From positions 78,657,084 through 78,717,083 of the forward strand of contig NC_088300.1 in the NCBI RefSeq assembly GCF_032854445.1: a stretch of 60,000 nt of DNA. Reading direction: 5' to 3'. Position numbers and translations under genes: made by a program. This stretch comes from Liolophura sinensis (lineage: Eukaryota > Mollusca > Polyplacophora > Chitonida > Chitonidae). Each line of letters opens with the position of its first letter. Position 1 is the first letter of the stretch. A model generated the notes under the pieces. It was not told the origin of the DNA. It made no database searches and was given only the letters and a program-made list of their open reading frames with translations. Shown piece after piece: positions 42,701-52,504 of this stretch.

Positions 42701-44918
42701 AAAACTGCTGGGGGAACGTTGTGAACTAGTTATCCCTCCATTCCGTGAAGGAAGTGTGATAATGATAGTAACTTTTCTTTGTTGTTTGTTTCAGTGAAAA
42801 AAGTGGAAATCCAAGGTATTTATTCTTTTTCTTATATTATTCTGTTAAAACATTGAACAGTATTCATTTTTGTTTCTCGTTTGGCTTGTTGTTCGTAGCC
42901 GAGATATCTCTGCTAAAACCTTAATCTCCAATCCAACATCAAATAATCGGATGAAGCAAATAATTACTTTTCTAGTAATGTTCGACTTAAACAAGGAAAT
43001 GTAGTCATAAGGAAACATTCGGGTATTCTTGATTAGAACTTGTTCAGGTGTATTGTACATTAATTTCACTTTTTAAAAGAAAAAATTCTTTATTTGTTGA
43101 CGATCTTCGCCAAGTAATTTGCAAACCTCTTGAATGAGTTAAATGCCGGAATTTCGCCAAGTACCTGAAAAACCTATTACATGTACCCCAGTATAAAACC
43201 CACGCGTCTAGAGCTGGATTCGAGCCCCGACCCCGTCACTGATCTATCACTGAGTGGCGTTTTACATCGTATTCAAGAAATTTTCCCTCATACGACGGCG
43301 ATCAGCATTATGTTGGAAGGAAACCCGGTAAATTGCTGGTAAACCTTCCCAGCGCCCGGCCGGAGAGGAAGCCAACATGAGCTGGACTTGAACTCACAGC
43401 CATCGTGATGGTTACGGGCTCCTGGCTTATTGTACTGAGCTCGCAGGATAAACATCAGGCCTGGATTATATGTGCTATTCTATTCATTTACAGAGTGCAG
43501 CTTCATGATGGATTTTATGTTCGTCCTGGACCTGTCCAGCAGCGTAGGAGAGGACAAATCCAAGGTGCAAGACTTCGTATCCAAAATGGCCGATGGTTAT
43601 GAGATTAGCGACACTGCTGGTAGAATCGGCTTCATCACCTTCAACTCGAAGCCATACCTGGATCTGAAACTGTCCGAGGGGATCACAAAGGAAGCTATAA
43701 AGACCCGGATTGACGAAATGAGAGAGCCTGGTGTTGGCACGATGACATGGAAGGCCCTGGATATGCTTCGTGAGCAGGCGTACACAGCCGAGAATGGCGC
43801 TCGGCCGGGCGCGTACAAAGTGGCCATCATCCTTAGCGACGGCAAGTCACGTAACGTGACCAAAACCATCGAGGCGGCCAAGCTGGTGCGCGCTGCTGAC
43901 ATCACCACCTTCGTGGTCACCGTGGGGAAGTATAAAGACGAGGAAATCAAGGCCATTGCCTCGGAGCCGGCAGACTTCTTCACATTCAGTGTCGAGGCAT
44001 TCGACCAACTGTTCAGCCTTTTACAAGTGATCAAAAAGAGATCATGCGAAAGTAAGACCAATTAAGTACATGGCACAGGAAAATTTGTCTCTTACCACGG
44101 GCTGTGAATGGTCAATGTGTTTTTTTGGACTTTGAATGCAAACAATTTTCTACTAGATCATTTTATTTATTTGAAAACAGCAGAGTTTTAAATGTAAACC
44201 TACAAGCATTACATTTTCCGCCGAGTAACATTACATTTTCCGCCGAGTAACATTACATTATTTAAAGTACAGTATTTTTACATGATCAATTCATCAAGTG
44301 AGGCGAAATTTACAAAAGTATAGTGGTAAAGAGTCTGCTTTTGTTTCTCTTTCAGAGGCCAGCGCCCATAACCAGCCTCAGAAGAGACTTCTACTCGGTG
44401 CGTTATAGTCATGACAAATGCTGTATACTTGTCATACACAATAATACCAGCTAAATGTTCCACTCAGTATTGATAAGAGTTACGACAGTTAGATGTTTTT
44501 GTCAGGATGACTCTGGGCTTTATGGATAGATACATCACAATGTCTGTTTTTGTCAGGATGACTCTGGGCTTTATGGATAGATACATCACAATGTCTGTTT
44601 TTGTCAGGATGACTCTGGAGGTATATGTTTATATATATCACAATGTATCTTTCTGACAGGATGATTCTGTGGGGTTCATGTATAGATATATCATAATGTC
44701 TCTCTTTGTCAGGGTGACTCTGGTTGTTATCCAGATGGGATGAACTTGCTTGAAGACCTCTCTACTAACAGACACGCAAATATATGTATTTGTTCTTATT
44801 TTGAAGTGTTGAAGCGAAACGTTATTTTATAAAATGATGAACAGTATTATCTTTTCCTTTTTCTTCAGATCTTGAAGCGCTTGTGAAGAAATTGGAAGAC
44901 AAGAGAGGCTTTCTTTAA
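39711..44918 (+). CDS. Gene 3: secreted protein with three intact VWA domains (spliced)
   Basis: Predicted coding exons are 39711-39792, 40021-40059, 40361-40936, 41698-41727, 41899-42459, 42795-42815, 43494-44051, 44356-44397 and 44869-44918, joining to 1,959 bp, or 652 residues plus stop. All junctions are phase 1 with AG/GT. The product is a signal peptide, linker, VWA1, linker, VWA2, linker, VWA3, linker and a charged C-terminal tail. All three VWA domains keep DxSxS, the Thr loop and the Asp loop, so each should bind metal and ligand. Each VWA exon opens and closes with a cysteine. There is no transmembrane segment or other domain, so it is likely secreted into matrix or fluid. It is the best-conserved member of the cluster and has an identifiable promoter, 5' UTR, 3' UTR and polyadenylation signal. 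Similar VWA-only architectures occur in matrilin-like and byssal or shell matrix proteins; which role applies is unknown. Confidence 0.9.
40021..40059 (+). CDS. Gene 3 linker exon before VWA1
   Basis: The acceptor TTTTCTCTGTTACAG ends at 40020 and the donor GTAACT starts at 40060; 39 bp, phase 1 to phase 1, encoding RALGEELQVATEK. With the residues before it, it could form a short helix. Confidence 0.65.
40361..40936 (+). CDS. Gene 3 VWA1 exon
   Basis: The acceptor CGCTTTCTTCAG ends at 40360 and the donor GTTTGT starts at 40937; 576 bp, phase 1. It opens SCGFRGDIVFLIDASSS and closes KTCQG. The MIDAS is complete: DASSS, GTFTHKAL and LTDGQS. The typical strand LMFAISVGRW is present. Confidence 0.95.
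41352..41420 (+). mobile_element. tRNA-like SINE head in gene 3 intron
   Basis: CTTAGCTCAAGTGGTAGAAC (A-box-like) is followed about 40 bp later by GAGTTCAAATCCC (B-box-like). The flanks do not pair as an acceptor stem, so it is a SINE head or tRNA relic rather than a functional tRNA gene. Confidence 0.55.
41698..41727 (+). CDS. Gene 3 linker exon between VWA1 and VWA2
   Basis: The acceptor GTTTTTATTCAG ends at 41697 and the donor GTGAGA starts at 41728; 30 bp, phase 1 to phase 1, encoding VLEKPPKLIT. Confidence 0.7.
41899..42459 (+). CDS. Gene 3 VWA2 exon
   Basis: The acceptor CATTTTTTCACAG ends at 41898 and the donor GTAAGT starts at 42460; 561 bp, phase 1. It opens ECFTKADILFVIDGSKS and closes QTCKG. 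The MIDAS is complete: DGSKS, GTFTHKAL and LTDGRS. Confidence 0.95.
42795..42815 (+). CDS. Gene 3 linker microexon between VWA2 and VWA3 (21 bp)
   Basis: The acceptor GTTGTTTGTTTCAG ends at 42794 and the donor GTATTT starts at 42816; phase 1 to phase 1, encoding VKKVEIQ. The donor is weaker than the others. Confidence 0.55.
43240..43445 (-). mobile_element. AAAT-tailed SINE in gene 3 intron before VWA3
   Basis: Inverted, diverged copy with ATACGACGGCGATCAGCATT, TGAGCTGGACTTGAACTCAC and head-like sequence up to about 50 bp before the VWA3 acceptor. The AAAT tail itself is lost. Confidence 0.75.
43494..44051 (+). CDS. Gene 3 VWA3 exon
   Basis: The acceptor CTATTCATTTACAG ends at 43493 and the donor GTAAGA starts at 44052; 558 bp, phase 1. 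It opens ECSFMMDFMFVLDLSSS and closes RSCES. Unlike the third domains of genes 1 and 2, the MIDAS is complete: DLSSS, GTMTWKAL and LSDGKS. Confidence 0.95.
44356..44397 (+). CDS. Gene 3 linker exon after VWA3
   Basis: The acceptor GTTTCTCTTTCAG ends at 44355 and the donor GTGCGT starts at 44398; 42 bp, phase 1 to phase 1, encoding KASAHNQPQKRLLL, a basic stretch that includes a KR dibasic pair. Confidence 0.65.
44490..44725 (+). repeat. 51-bp tandem repeat in gene 3 last coding intron
   Basis: Four to five copies of a unit containing TTTTTGTCAGGATGACTCTG and GATAGATACATCACAATGTC; starts at 44501, 44552 and 44603. The first two units are nearly identical. Confidence 0.9.
44869..44918 (+). CDS. 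Gene 3 terminal coding exon
   Basis: The acceptor CCTTTTTCTTCAG ends at 44868. It reads DLEALVKKLEDKRGFL and TAA at 44916-44918, a short amphipathic, possibly coiled-coil tail. The exon continues to 44927 where the donor GTAGCT begins, placing an intron in the 3' UTR. Confidence 0.8.
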
Positions 44919-45657
44919 GTGAAACAGGTAGCTACAATGTGTGCGTTAGCCATTTGACCATGTACTGGTGCTGAACCACTTCCTCGATAGACATGAGTGG
45001 TTAGCCCAGGAAACACGAACGTGGACTTTCTTAGCCACTCGAGGAAAATCCTTACAGTGCATATCTTGGTACTCTTATTAAATTATCAGCTTGGCAATAT
45101 TCTTACGCAAAGTTAATACGTCCTCAAACTTTTATTAATCCTTCCTAAAACAGAAGTACAACTTTTGGTGTAATTATATGCACTATAGGGATTTTCCTCG
45201 TGTGACTAACAATGTCCACATTTATGTTGCCTGGGCTAACAGCTCCTGTCTGTGCACGGTCAAATGGCTAACGACAGCCAAGCGAAAGAGGGATAGCGAT
45301 TCCAAACATTCTGAGATATGACGCGATGTTCATCAGAAGGACAACTGATAACTAAACGTAAAATTATACGAAACTATTATTTACTTTTCACAAATTTAGA
45401 ATTTAGACCCGCATTAGAAATGAACCATTTTAGTTCGTATAATATCATTTCAAAAGGTATAATAAAAATGTCTGAGTAAAAGTACATTTAGAGACAGTTT
45501 TAGCTGTTTGTCTAGTGATGCTTACTTCAATTTTCATCTGTCTTTTCCTTTCAATCAGATTGGATGATCCCTACGTTCGTTCATGATTGAATGGACTTGT
45601 TCGTATTAATTAGTTAGTCAAATAACTGGACATACTGTCTTGATTGTTTTCTTTCAG

Positions 45658-45770
45658 ATATGACATGCGACTGGAACACAGAAGACTGACATCGGAACTT
45701 TTGTCTGTGCTTGTTTTTGTCTGATTTTAGTTACTTCTTTGTTGAATAAATATCAGTATTTTTCTCTTAA
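45658..45770 (+). other. Gene 3 3' UTR exon and polyadenylation signal
   Basis: The acceptor GTTTTCTTTCAG ends at 45657; the exon runs to a canonical AATAAA at 45745-45750, with cleavage expected 10-25 bases later. It contains no open frame. Confidence 0.65.
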
Positions 45771-46395
45771 TGGAGGACTCTTATACAAATTTCAACTTTG
45801 CGAATAAAAAAATGTATATATCCCAAAGAAATGACGGTACATATTTTTATAGCTATATTTATGTGTAAAAAGTGTGTCATTAAACAACATTAATATCCGT
45901 GATACAACCTCCTTGTATGTTTTGTTTAAATTTGTCTTGCGCCTAGAAGGACATCGCACATTGTCTCAAACTTTGAACTAGGGTACACCTCAGTGTCTCA
46001 TAAGATTAGCCCAGTTGCTCTGTAGAACAATGATATTCAGCTTTCGTGGCGTTATAAATCCTCTGGCATGGGTCTACAGTTTAGTGCGACTGACCTGGCA
46101 ATGCCACCAGACGACGTGTAGCAGACAAATGTGGCCAGCTTTGTCAAAGGAAAAAACAAACGATATATCGTGGTAATGTGGATTTTGCTTCCGTGAAACA
46201 GAAAAGACGACTAGTTACACACATGCGTTGCTGAAACAGGCAAAGTGAAAAGACGATGTAGGCGTCACACATATATGGGTCCGTTTTGGCAAAGTGTTTA
46301 AACTTTATTGTAGTGTATTTCTACTTTCATTTTTCAGACAGGTGCTAGAGGTGTACCCGAGGCCCATTCCTGGAATTATCTGTTCGGGGTTCGAC
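45771..46395. other. Intergenic, nothing recognised
   Basis: No feature supported. Confidence 0.5.
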
Positions 46396-46396
46396 A

Positions 46397-46895
46397 TGTA
46401 TAGTAGTTTCTGCATATAGTGGTTTCTGCATATTGTAGTTTCTGCATATTGTAGTTTCCGCATATTGAAGTTCCTGCATATTGTAGTTCCCGCATATTGT
46501 AGTTTCCACATATTGTATTTCTCGCGTATTGTAGTTTCCGCATATTGAAGTTCCTGCATATTGAAGTTCCTGCATATTGTAGTTCCCGCATATTGTTGTT
46601 CCCGCATATTGTATTTCTCGCGTATTGTAGTTTCCGCATATTGGATTTCCTGCATATTGTAGTTCCCGCATATTGTAGTTTCCGCATATTGTATTTCTCG
46701 CGTATTGTAGTTTCCTCATATTGAAGTTCCCGCATATTGAAGTTGCTGCATATTGTAGTTCCCGCATATTGTAGTTCCCGCATATTGTAGTTTCTGCATA
46801 TTGTAGTTTCCGCATATTGTAGTTCCCGCATATTGTAGTTCCCGCATATTGTAGTTCCCGCATATTGTAGTTTCCGCATATTCTAGTTTCCGCCT
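46397..46895. repeat. 16-bp minisatellite
   Basis: About 31 copies of GCATATTGTAGTTTCC and variants (GTAGTTCCC, GAAGTTCCT, GTATTTCTC). Since 16 is not a multiple of three, each minus-strand frame passes through a 48-bp super-period and reads the same 16-residue cycle; all three minus frames are open, hence several overlapping frames of 70-172 codons that are not genes. Confidence 0.95.
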
Positions 46896-46952
46896 ACTCG
46901 TTTTCTCATGTGGAATAGTGTGACCCATGTAATACTTTCTCCCTGGAACTGA

Positions 46953-47275
46953 ACCGTGGCCAAGAGGTAGGGCTTGCCGCTAAATCGCTTGGAAACACGA
47001 CGTACTGGTTTAGATCCACCCTAGTGCTGGGTATTTGTACATTCCCCACCGTTACCTAAGCCGTAGTGACAAAAGGCGGTACGACAGTTTGCGCCTCTTA
47101 ACGCTCGTAAAAGACCACTTATCTCATACCAATAGGCCTATGATGTGTACATGTAGGCTACGTCACACATGGCAAAATTTGTCAGTAACTTACCCCGCCG
47201 ATATTCTTGTTTCCTGCATTAATAAAACTGACCCCCATCGTGAATGGCGTTAAACACCAATCAAGTAAATAAATA
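46953..47275 (+). mobile_element. tRNA-derived SINE of a third type
   Basis: The head CCGTGGCCAAGAGGTAGGGC (A-box-like) and GGTTTAGATCCACC (B-box-like) is followed by a unique body and the end GGCGTTAAACACCAATCAAG plus TAAATAAATA. The end is shared with the AAAT-tailed family, suggesting a common LINE partner. Confidence 0.65.
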
Positions 47276-47283
47276 TACATTTT

Positions 47284-47775
47284 ATCCCTACCACAGTTTC
47301 CCCATGCTGTGATTTCAGTATGCTGTAGTTTCCCTGCGTTGTATAGTTTCCGTGTGGTATACGGTTTCCCATGATATAGTTTCGTTTTAGTTTCCTCATA
47401 TGGTAGTGTCTCTATGTTGTATTTTTTCCATGATACACTTTCCGTATGTTTCCCATGCTATAGTTTCACCATGCTATAGTTTCCTCCCGCTATAGTTTCC
47501 TATGATATAGTTTCGCTATGGTTTCCCATGCTATAGTTTACCCATGCTGCGGTTTCCATCTGCTATAGTTTTCCCAATCATAGTTTCCCAACGCCACAGT
47601 TTTTTCTATTCTATAATTTGTCCATGCACAATTTCTCTGGCTATAGTTTCCCCACTCTGTTTTCTCCACGCTTTAGTTTCCTATGCTATTGTTTCCCTAT
47701 GCCATTGTTTGTTTCCCCATGCTACAGAATCCATGATATAATTTCGCTATGGTTTCTCCATGCAATAATTTCTTA
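47284..47775 (+). repeat. Diverged CCATGCTATAGTTTCC repeat
   Basis: About 30 degenerate units of 15-17 bp, similar in period and in the TAGTTTCC word to the array at 46397, probably an older relative. Confidence 0.75.
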
Positions 47776-47779
47776 ATGA

Positions 47780-48870
47780 TAGAGTTTCCCCGTCCGATTT
47801 CCTTCGAACAGATACTGACTCAGGATTGTACAAGTGAAACAGTTCTGATGATTGCGTCAACCATACAGTAGATATATAAATATAATAATTCGCATATAGA
47901 ACACAGATGTACAAACGTATGCTTGAGTATTTTGACATTTTCTAGAAAGTTTTTTATTCGATAATTTCAACGTGAACACGTTTATTTTTCATCAATGATC
48001 GAATTGCTTCATTTGACCTTCACATTGTAAATAAAAAAAAACAATTTTCTACAAAACTACACCACCACATAACAAATGTCTGTAGGGTTAACTGACAGTT
48101 ACGAATCCACCTCGTGTATTTTGATATCAAGTTGACATCGTGTAAACTTCATTTCCGCATGTATATACCGTTACGTCAGAAGCCTTCAGGTAAAGTCATT
48201 TTACTATTATTTTCCTTTTAAAAAGACTGTTTTAAGGCATTAACTCTGTGATACTAAATCCATCTGGACGGTTGGAATTTCTCCAAAACTGAACATAGCT
48301 AAAACCTAAAGTCTTTGTGAAAACTGAAGATCCTTGGAGTGCAAAAAATCTGAAGAAGCAGATATATAGGGCTGGAGACAAACCAGGCTTTGACATATTT
48401 CCTAGTTAGTTATATGTGGGCAGCAGCAAGCACCAGTGGGTCTTCAACCTCTCCCATATTGGTGTCTGTAATGACGAAGTAAAGCAGCCTTATTAATGGA
48501 TGTCTTTAAAACCATTTCATTAATATACGCAGTATAATTGGACAATGAGTCATTATATATTAGTTACTAAATTTTAGACGATCTTCAATCTGTCCGATAT
48601 TGGCCGCTGTAATGGCAAGTAAAGACATTTCATTAAAACTAATTGGTGGAAGCATGCAGCGAAAACATCCACAGTCCTTTTGTTTGCCTTCCAGCTACAG
48701 GATCTCATTAACATGAAAATAGATCCACACCACCTTAATAATTCCATCTGCGAAGGTTCTTTATTTATTTTATTTAATCAATCACTCATTGACGCATTAA
48801 ACCAGTCAGATAACGCGCCCTAGGTTACAATTTTGGTTGTAAACTGTCTTTTATTATTAATACGAGGGAT
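47780..48870. other. Intergenic, nothing recognised
   Basis: AT-rich sequence with no supported feature. Confidence 0.5.
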
Positions 48871-48879
48871 TTAATTAAC

Positions 48880-49990
48880 AGATTAAAACTTCCCAGTATT
48901 GCAGATGGAGAAAAATAAACTCTGTCTTATATTACACAGGTCTTCTAACAGCGCACACGCCAGAATGGTAATAGCAATGAATATACTCTGGAGGAATGGA
49001 CCTAGGATATCAAAGGAAGGTTCTTCCCATTGTCCATTGGATAACATGAAATGTCGGTTGCATAGGTTCCGGTGAAGGTGATTTTCCCCACTGTTAGTAA
49101 CTGGCATGCATGGCACTGTCGAATCAAAGTTGTGATCTTGTTGTCTAATCCTGGCCGCCATATCCTCTCACGTATTACCTGTTTGCTTTTCACTATTCCA
49201 AGCTTACTCAGTGTGCGTTGCCTTCAATACTTTTGGTACAGCTTACCAATTCTTCATATTCTATAGCCTATTCTTTAACTATATTAAGTTTTGGACTTAT
49301 AGTTAGGATAGACAGTCTTGGGAGTGCATCAAACGAATTTGTTGGTACCGGTATGTAGATTGTCGTAAAACCAATCTTTCAATACGTAGTGATGGCTATG
49401 GTCGTGCTGAGTACATCACTTGCAGAGGTTTATGGTCTTTGCTCTGGAATTCTAAACCATACAGGTGACAGCGTTCACATCCCCGTGCAACGCTAGGGCC
49501 CTTTTTTTGCCGGGGAATAACGTTTTTGGAGGTCTATAAGTGCACGGCTGACAAAAAGTACGGGCTGGTATTCAGCGTCACGTTGTTGTTGGGTTAATAT
49601 GAGACCAAGTCCTACTGGACTAGCATCAACAATCGGTAACAGTGTGCTAACATGGTGTCACTCGAAACTGTGCCTTCAGTTTGTCGAAGGTGGGGTTTTT
49701 TTTTTTGCGGTCTTCCGCAAGTTTTATTTTGACTTTTCTGCATGGTCTGTCGCCTGAGTGGTTCTGAAAATGTAGTGAAATCAGCAATGTACTGGGAGCA
49801 AATAGCTGGCAAGTAGCTTTGCTCTTCTATACAGATAATTTCTCTTTTCGTGGCATATTACCGATCTAAGGCACATTTCCTCTTTCACAGGTAACACACT
49901 TACCTTGTAGCTGGCCTCTTTCACAGCATCTCCCACTATTCGTGCCAACGTTAATGGATTACAACGCCATTTGTCACGTGACCGACACAC
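48880..49990 (-). pseudogene. Gypsy-type LTR retrotransposon pol fragment, decayed
   Basis: Read on the minus strand, the order is: an RT-end block with QYIADFTTFSEPLRRQT (about 49795-49745) and later LAHCYR; an RNase H block with GCERCHLYGLEFQSKDHKPL and IERLVLRQSTYRY (about 49480-49350); and an integrase zinc-binding block IRERIWRPGLDNKITTLIRQ with CHACQ (about 49180-49100). This RT, RNase H, integrase order is that of Gypsy pol. Stops and frameshifts are frequent, no LTRs were found, and the element is not functional. Confidence 0.8.
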
Positions 49991-50635
49991 AGTGTGCTAG
50001 GGGTTTTATTATTTAACTGCGGTCGAACACTGTTCAATACCTGTAACACAGGTTTCAGTCACTTAAGACAGGTTGTCATAAAACAAGGCAAGTTCTGACA
50101 AAAACCAGCCTGTCTATATTTTTATGATAATATCTTACAAAGCATGAAACTAAAACTACAAGTGATACATCCAGTTCAGTATTGCCCTGAATTTTCAGTG
50201 AGAATTATCTGACACCTGTTATTCTTTTCTGTTTGAGCGCCGAGATCAGTTCAGGAAGACGATTTAAACCTTCCTAAAGAAAACCAGGATTCCGAGCTCG
50301 TACCTTGCCCGTCGAGTCTGATCTAGACAACCTGAGTACAATATCAGTGTAACCTATCAAAGAGAAACAATGGATTGTATTTATTTTGGTATGCAGGGGG
50401 TCGAGTACAACGGTAATAATCAGGGAGGGGTCTTACCCCGGTGGTTAACATTCGTGTCTTCCAACACATGCCCACGTCATCCGGATTCGCTGTCCAATAT
50501 GATGGCTGATAGCCGCCATTTAGACTGCAACATTAGCAGCTCAGCGGATGGTGCCGTTTTATCGTGACCTTTTATTTGGAGACAATGATATAGTGAGGGC
50601 AAACATGACACGTACCTGAGTATTTGGTGAAGACA
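49991..50635. other. Intergenic, nothing recognised
   Basis: No feature supported beyond short open frames. Confidence 0.5.
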
Positions 50636-51520
50636 GTCCACCCCTTCCGCCAGGCCACGAGCTTGATTTACATCCCCTGCTACGTCAGGTCACGAACTTG
50701 GCTTACATCTCCGCTGTGTCACGAGTCCAGCCTCTATCAACCCGTTCCGCCATGTCAAAAGTTTTGCTTACATCTCCCGCTCCACCGTGTCTCGAGTCCC
50801 GCTTTAATAAACCCGTTCCGCCAGGTCATGAACTGGGCTCAAAAATATACTGTTCCACCAGGTCACGAGTCCGGCTTCTGTAAACACGGTCCGCCAGGTC
50901 ACGGGCTTGGCTTACATCTTCCGCCACGCTAGTTCATTAGTCTGGCTTCTGTCAAACGGTTCCGCTAGGTCACGAGCTTACATCTCCCGCTTTACTAGTT
51001 CATTAGTCTGGCTTCTATACATACGTTAAGCCAGGTCACGAGCTTGGCATCACCCGCTCCCCAACTTCACGAGTCCTGGCGTTCTATTAATCCGTTCGGC
51101 GAAGTCACGAGCTTGTCATACATGTCTCGCTCCGCCAGGTCACGAGTCCGGCTTTTATCAACATGTTCCTCCAGGTCACGAGTCCGTTCTCTATCAACCC
51201 GTAATCTGAAAGGTTAAGAGTTTGGTTTACATCTCTTGCTCCGTTAGCTCACGTTCCACCAGGTCAAGAGTCTGGCCTCTGTCATCCCGTTCGGCCAAGT
51301 CACGAGCTTGGCTGACATCGCCCGCTCCGCCAGGTAACGATTCCAGCTTTTATTAACCCGTTCCGCCAGGTCAAGAGTCCGGCCTCTATCAACCCGTTCC
51401 GTCAAGTCACGAGCTTGGCTTACATCTCCCGCTCCGCCAGGTCAAAGGTGCGGATTCTGTCATTCCGCTCCACCAGGAGACCGAGTCAGGGCCTGGCTTC
51501 CATGGATCCTGTCCTTGTTA
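50636..51520 (+). repeat. Diverged ~33-35 bp repeat arranged as ~68-bp dimers
   Basis: Alternating half-units CGCCAGGTCACGAGCTTGGC-TTACATCTCC and CGCCAGGTCACGAGTCCGGC-TTCTATCAACCC, about 25 in total and heavily diverged. Two more half-units appear at 51855-51925. Confidence 0.85.
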
Positions 51521-51779
51521 TACGTCTGGTGGAAATACTCGGTTCAAACTGCCTGATAAGGCATTACTGGAGGAATCTGCTGTATGATTGAGTATCATAA
51601 AGTATATTCCAGGCTTAACTGCTAACACAATGACACTTTTGAACAAGTGGGCCCAGATAAGTACCCGGTGCACATATATAACATACCCAAGGTCAAATGG
51701 CATTATACACGATGGAAAGTACACGTGGTCGCCGTTTCAGCAGGTTAGGAAAGTAACTACTGCTCAAAGGTGTACTTGG

Positions 51780-51972
51780 CATGTTATTTCTTTCTCTATA
51801 TCTTCAAATATTAACATCCTATCACCTAGAGTACACCGCTTCACGAAAAATATACAGGTCACGAGCTTGGCATCTCCTCTCTGCCAGGTCACGAGTCCGG
51901 CTTCTTTCAACCCGTTCCGCGAAGTGTTATTTCTTTCTCTATCTGTTCAAATATTAAAATCCTATTTCTCCA
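51780..51972 (+). repeat. ~147-bp direct duplication around the returning repeat
   Basis: GTTATTTCTTTCTCTAT and TTCAAATATTAA-ATCCTAT occur at about 51782-51820 and again at about 51928-51966, enclosing two CAGGTCACGAG half-units. Confidence 0.75.
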
Positions 51973-52132
51973 CCGAATGTATTTCTGTCGAATGAGTTTG
52001 TCAAGCGCTCCGTCCCAACTTTGACAAGAGCTAAATCGGAAACAGAAATGTATGATATCTAATCCAGGTGTGGCTTTCGTCAAAATTTATTTGCAAATGT
52101 GATCTTTAATATTTTTTTGGATTTTTTTTTCA

Positions 52133-52503
52133 AGAGAAAAGGTGTTTGAAAATATTTTTGTATGGTGGGTATTGGTTTTGGTATTTATCGTTGTTGCATA
52201 ATAATGTGCTAAATAAGGATGTGATGCCTGTCTTATCAATTTATTTGAATGTAAATTTGTTGTTTATATCGAAACATATGCATTTAACCTAAATTATGAT
52301 AATATTTATAAACATATTAAAAAAATAAATATGATCCAAATTCAGGTTTGTTAGCTGAAAAAAACAAATTCTAGTGCAAAAATATTTATTAAACCTGTGT
52401 TACATCCTCATTCTTGAAATTATTAAACATAGACTATGAATACCAAAAGGTGGTCCCAATTACCCACCATACAAAAATTATTTTCAAGTGTCTTTTTCTC
52501 CTT
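52133..52503. mobile_element. Foldback/MITE-like element with ~100-bp inverted arms
   Basis: The left arm (52133 to about 52240) contains TTTGTATGGTGGGTA and TTTTGGTATT. The right arm (about 52395-52503) contains their reverse complements, TACCCACCATACAAA and AATACCAAAA. The similarity extends over most of both arms, with a short centre of AT-rich sequence. There is no coding capacity. Confidence 0.8.
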
Positions 52504-52504
52504 C

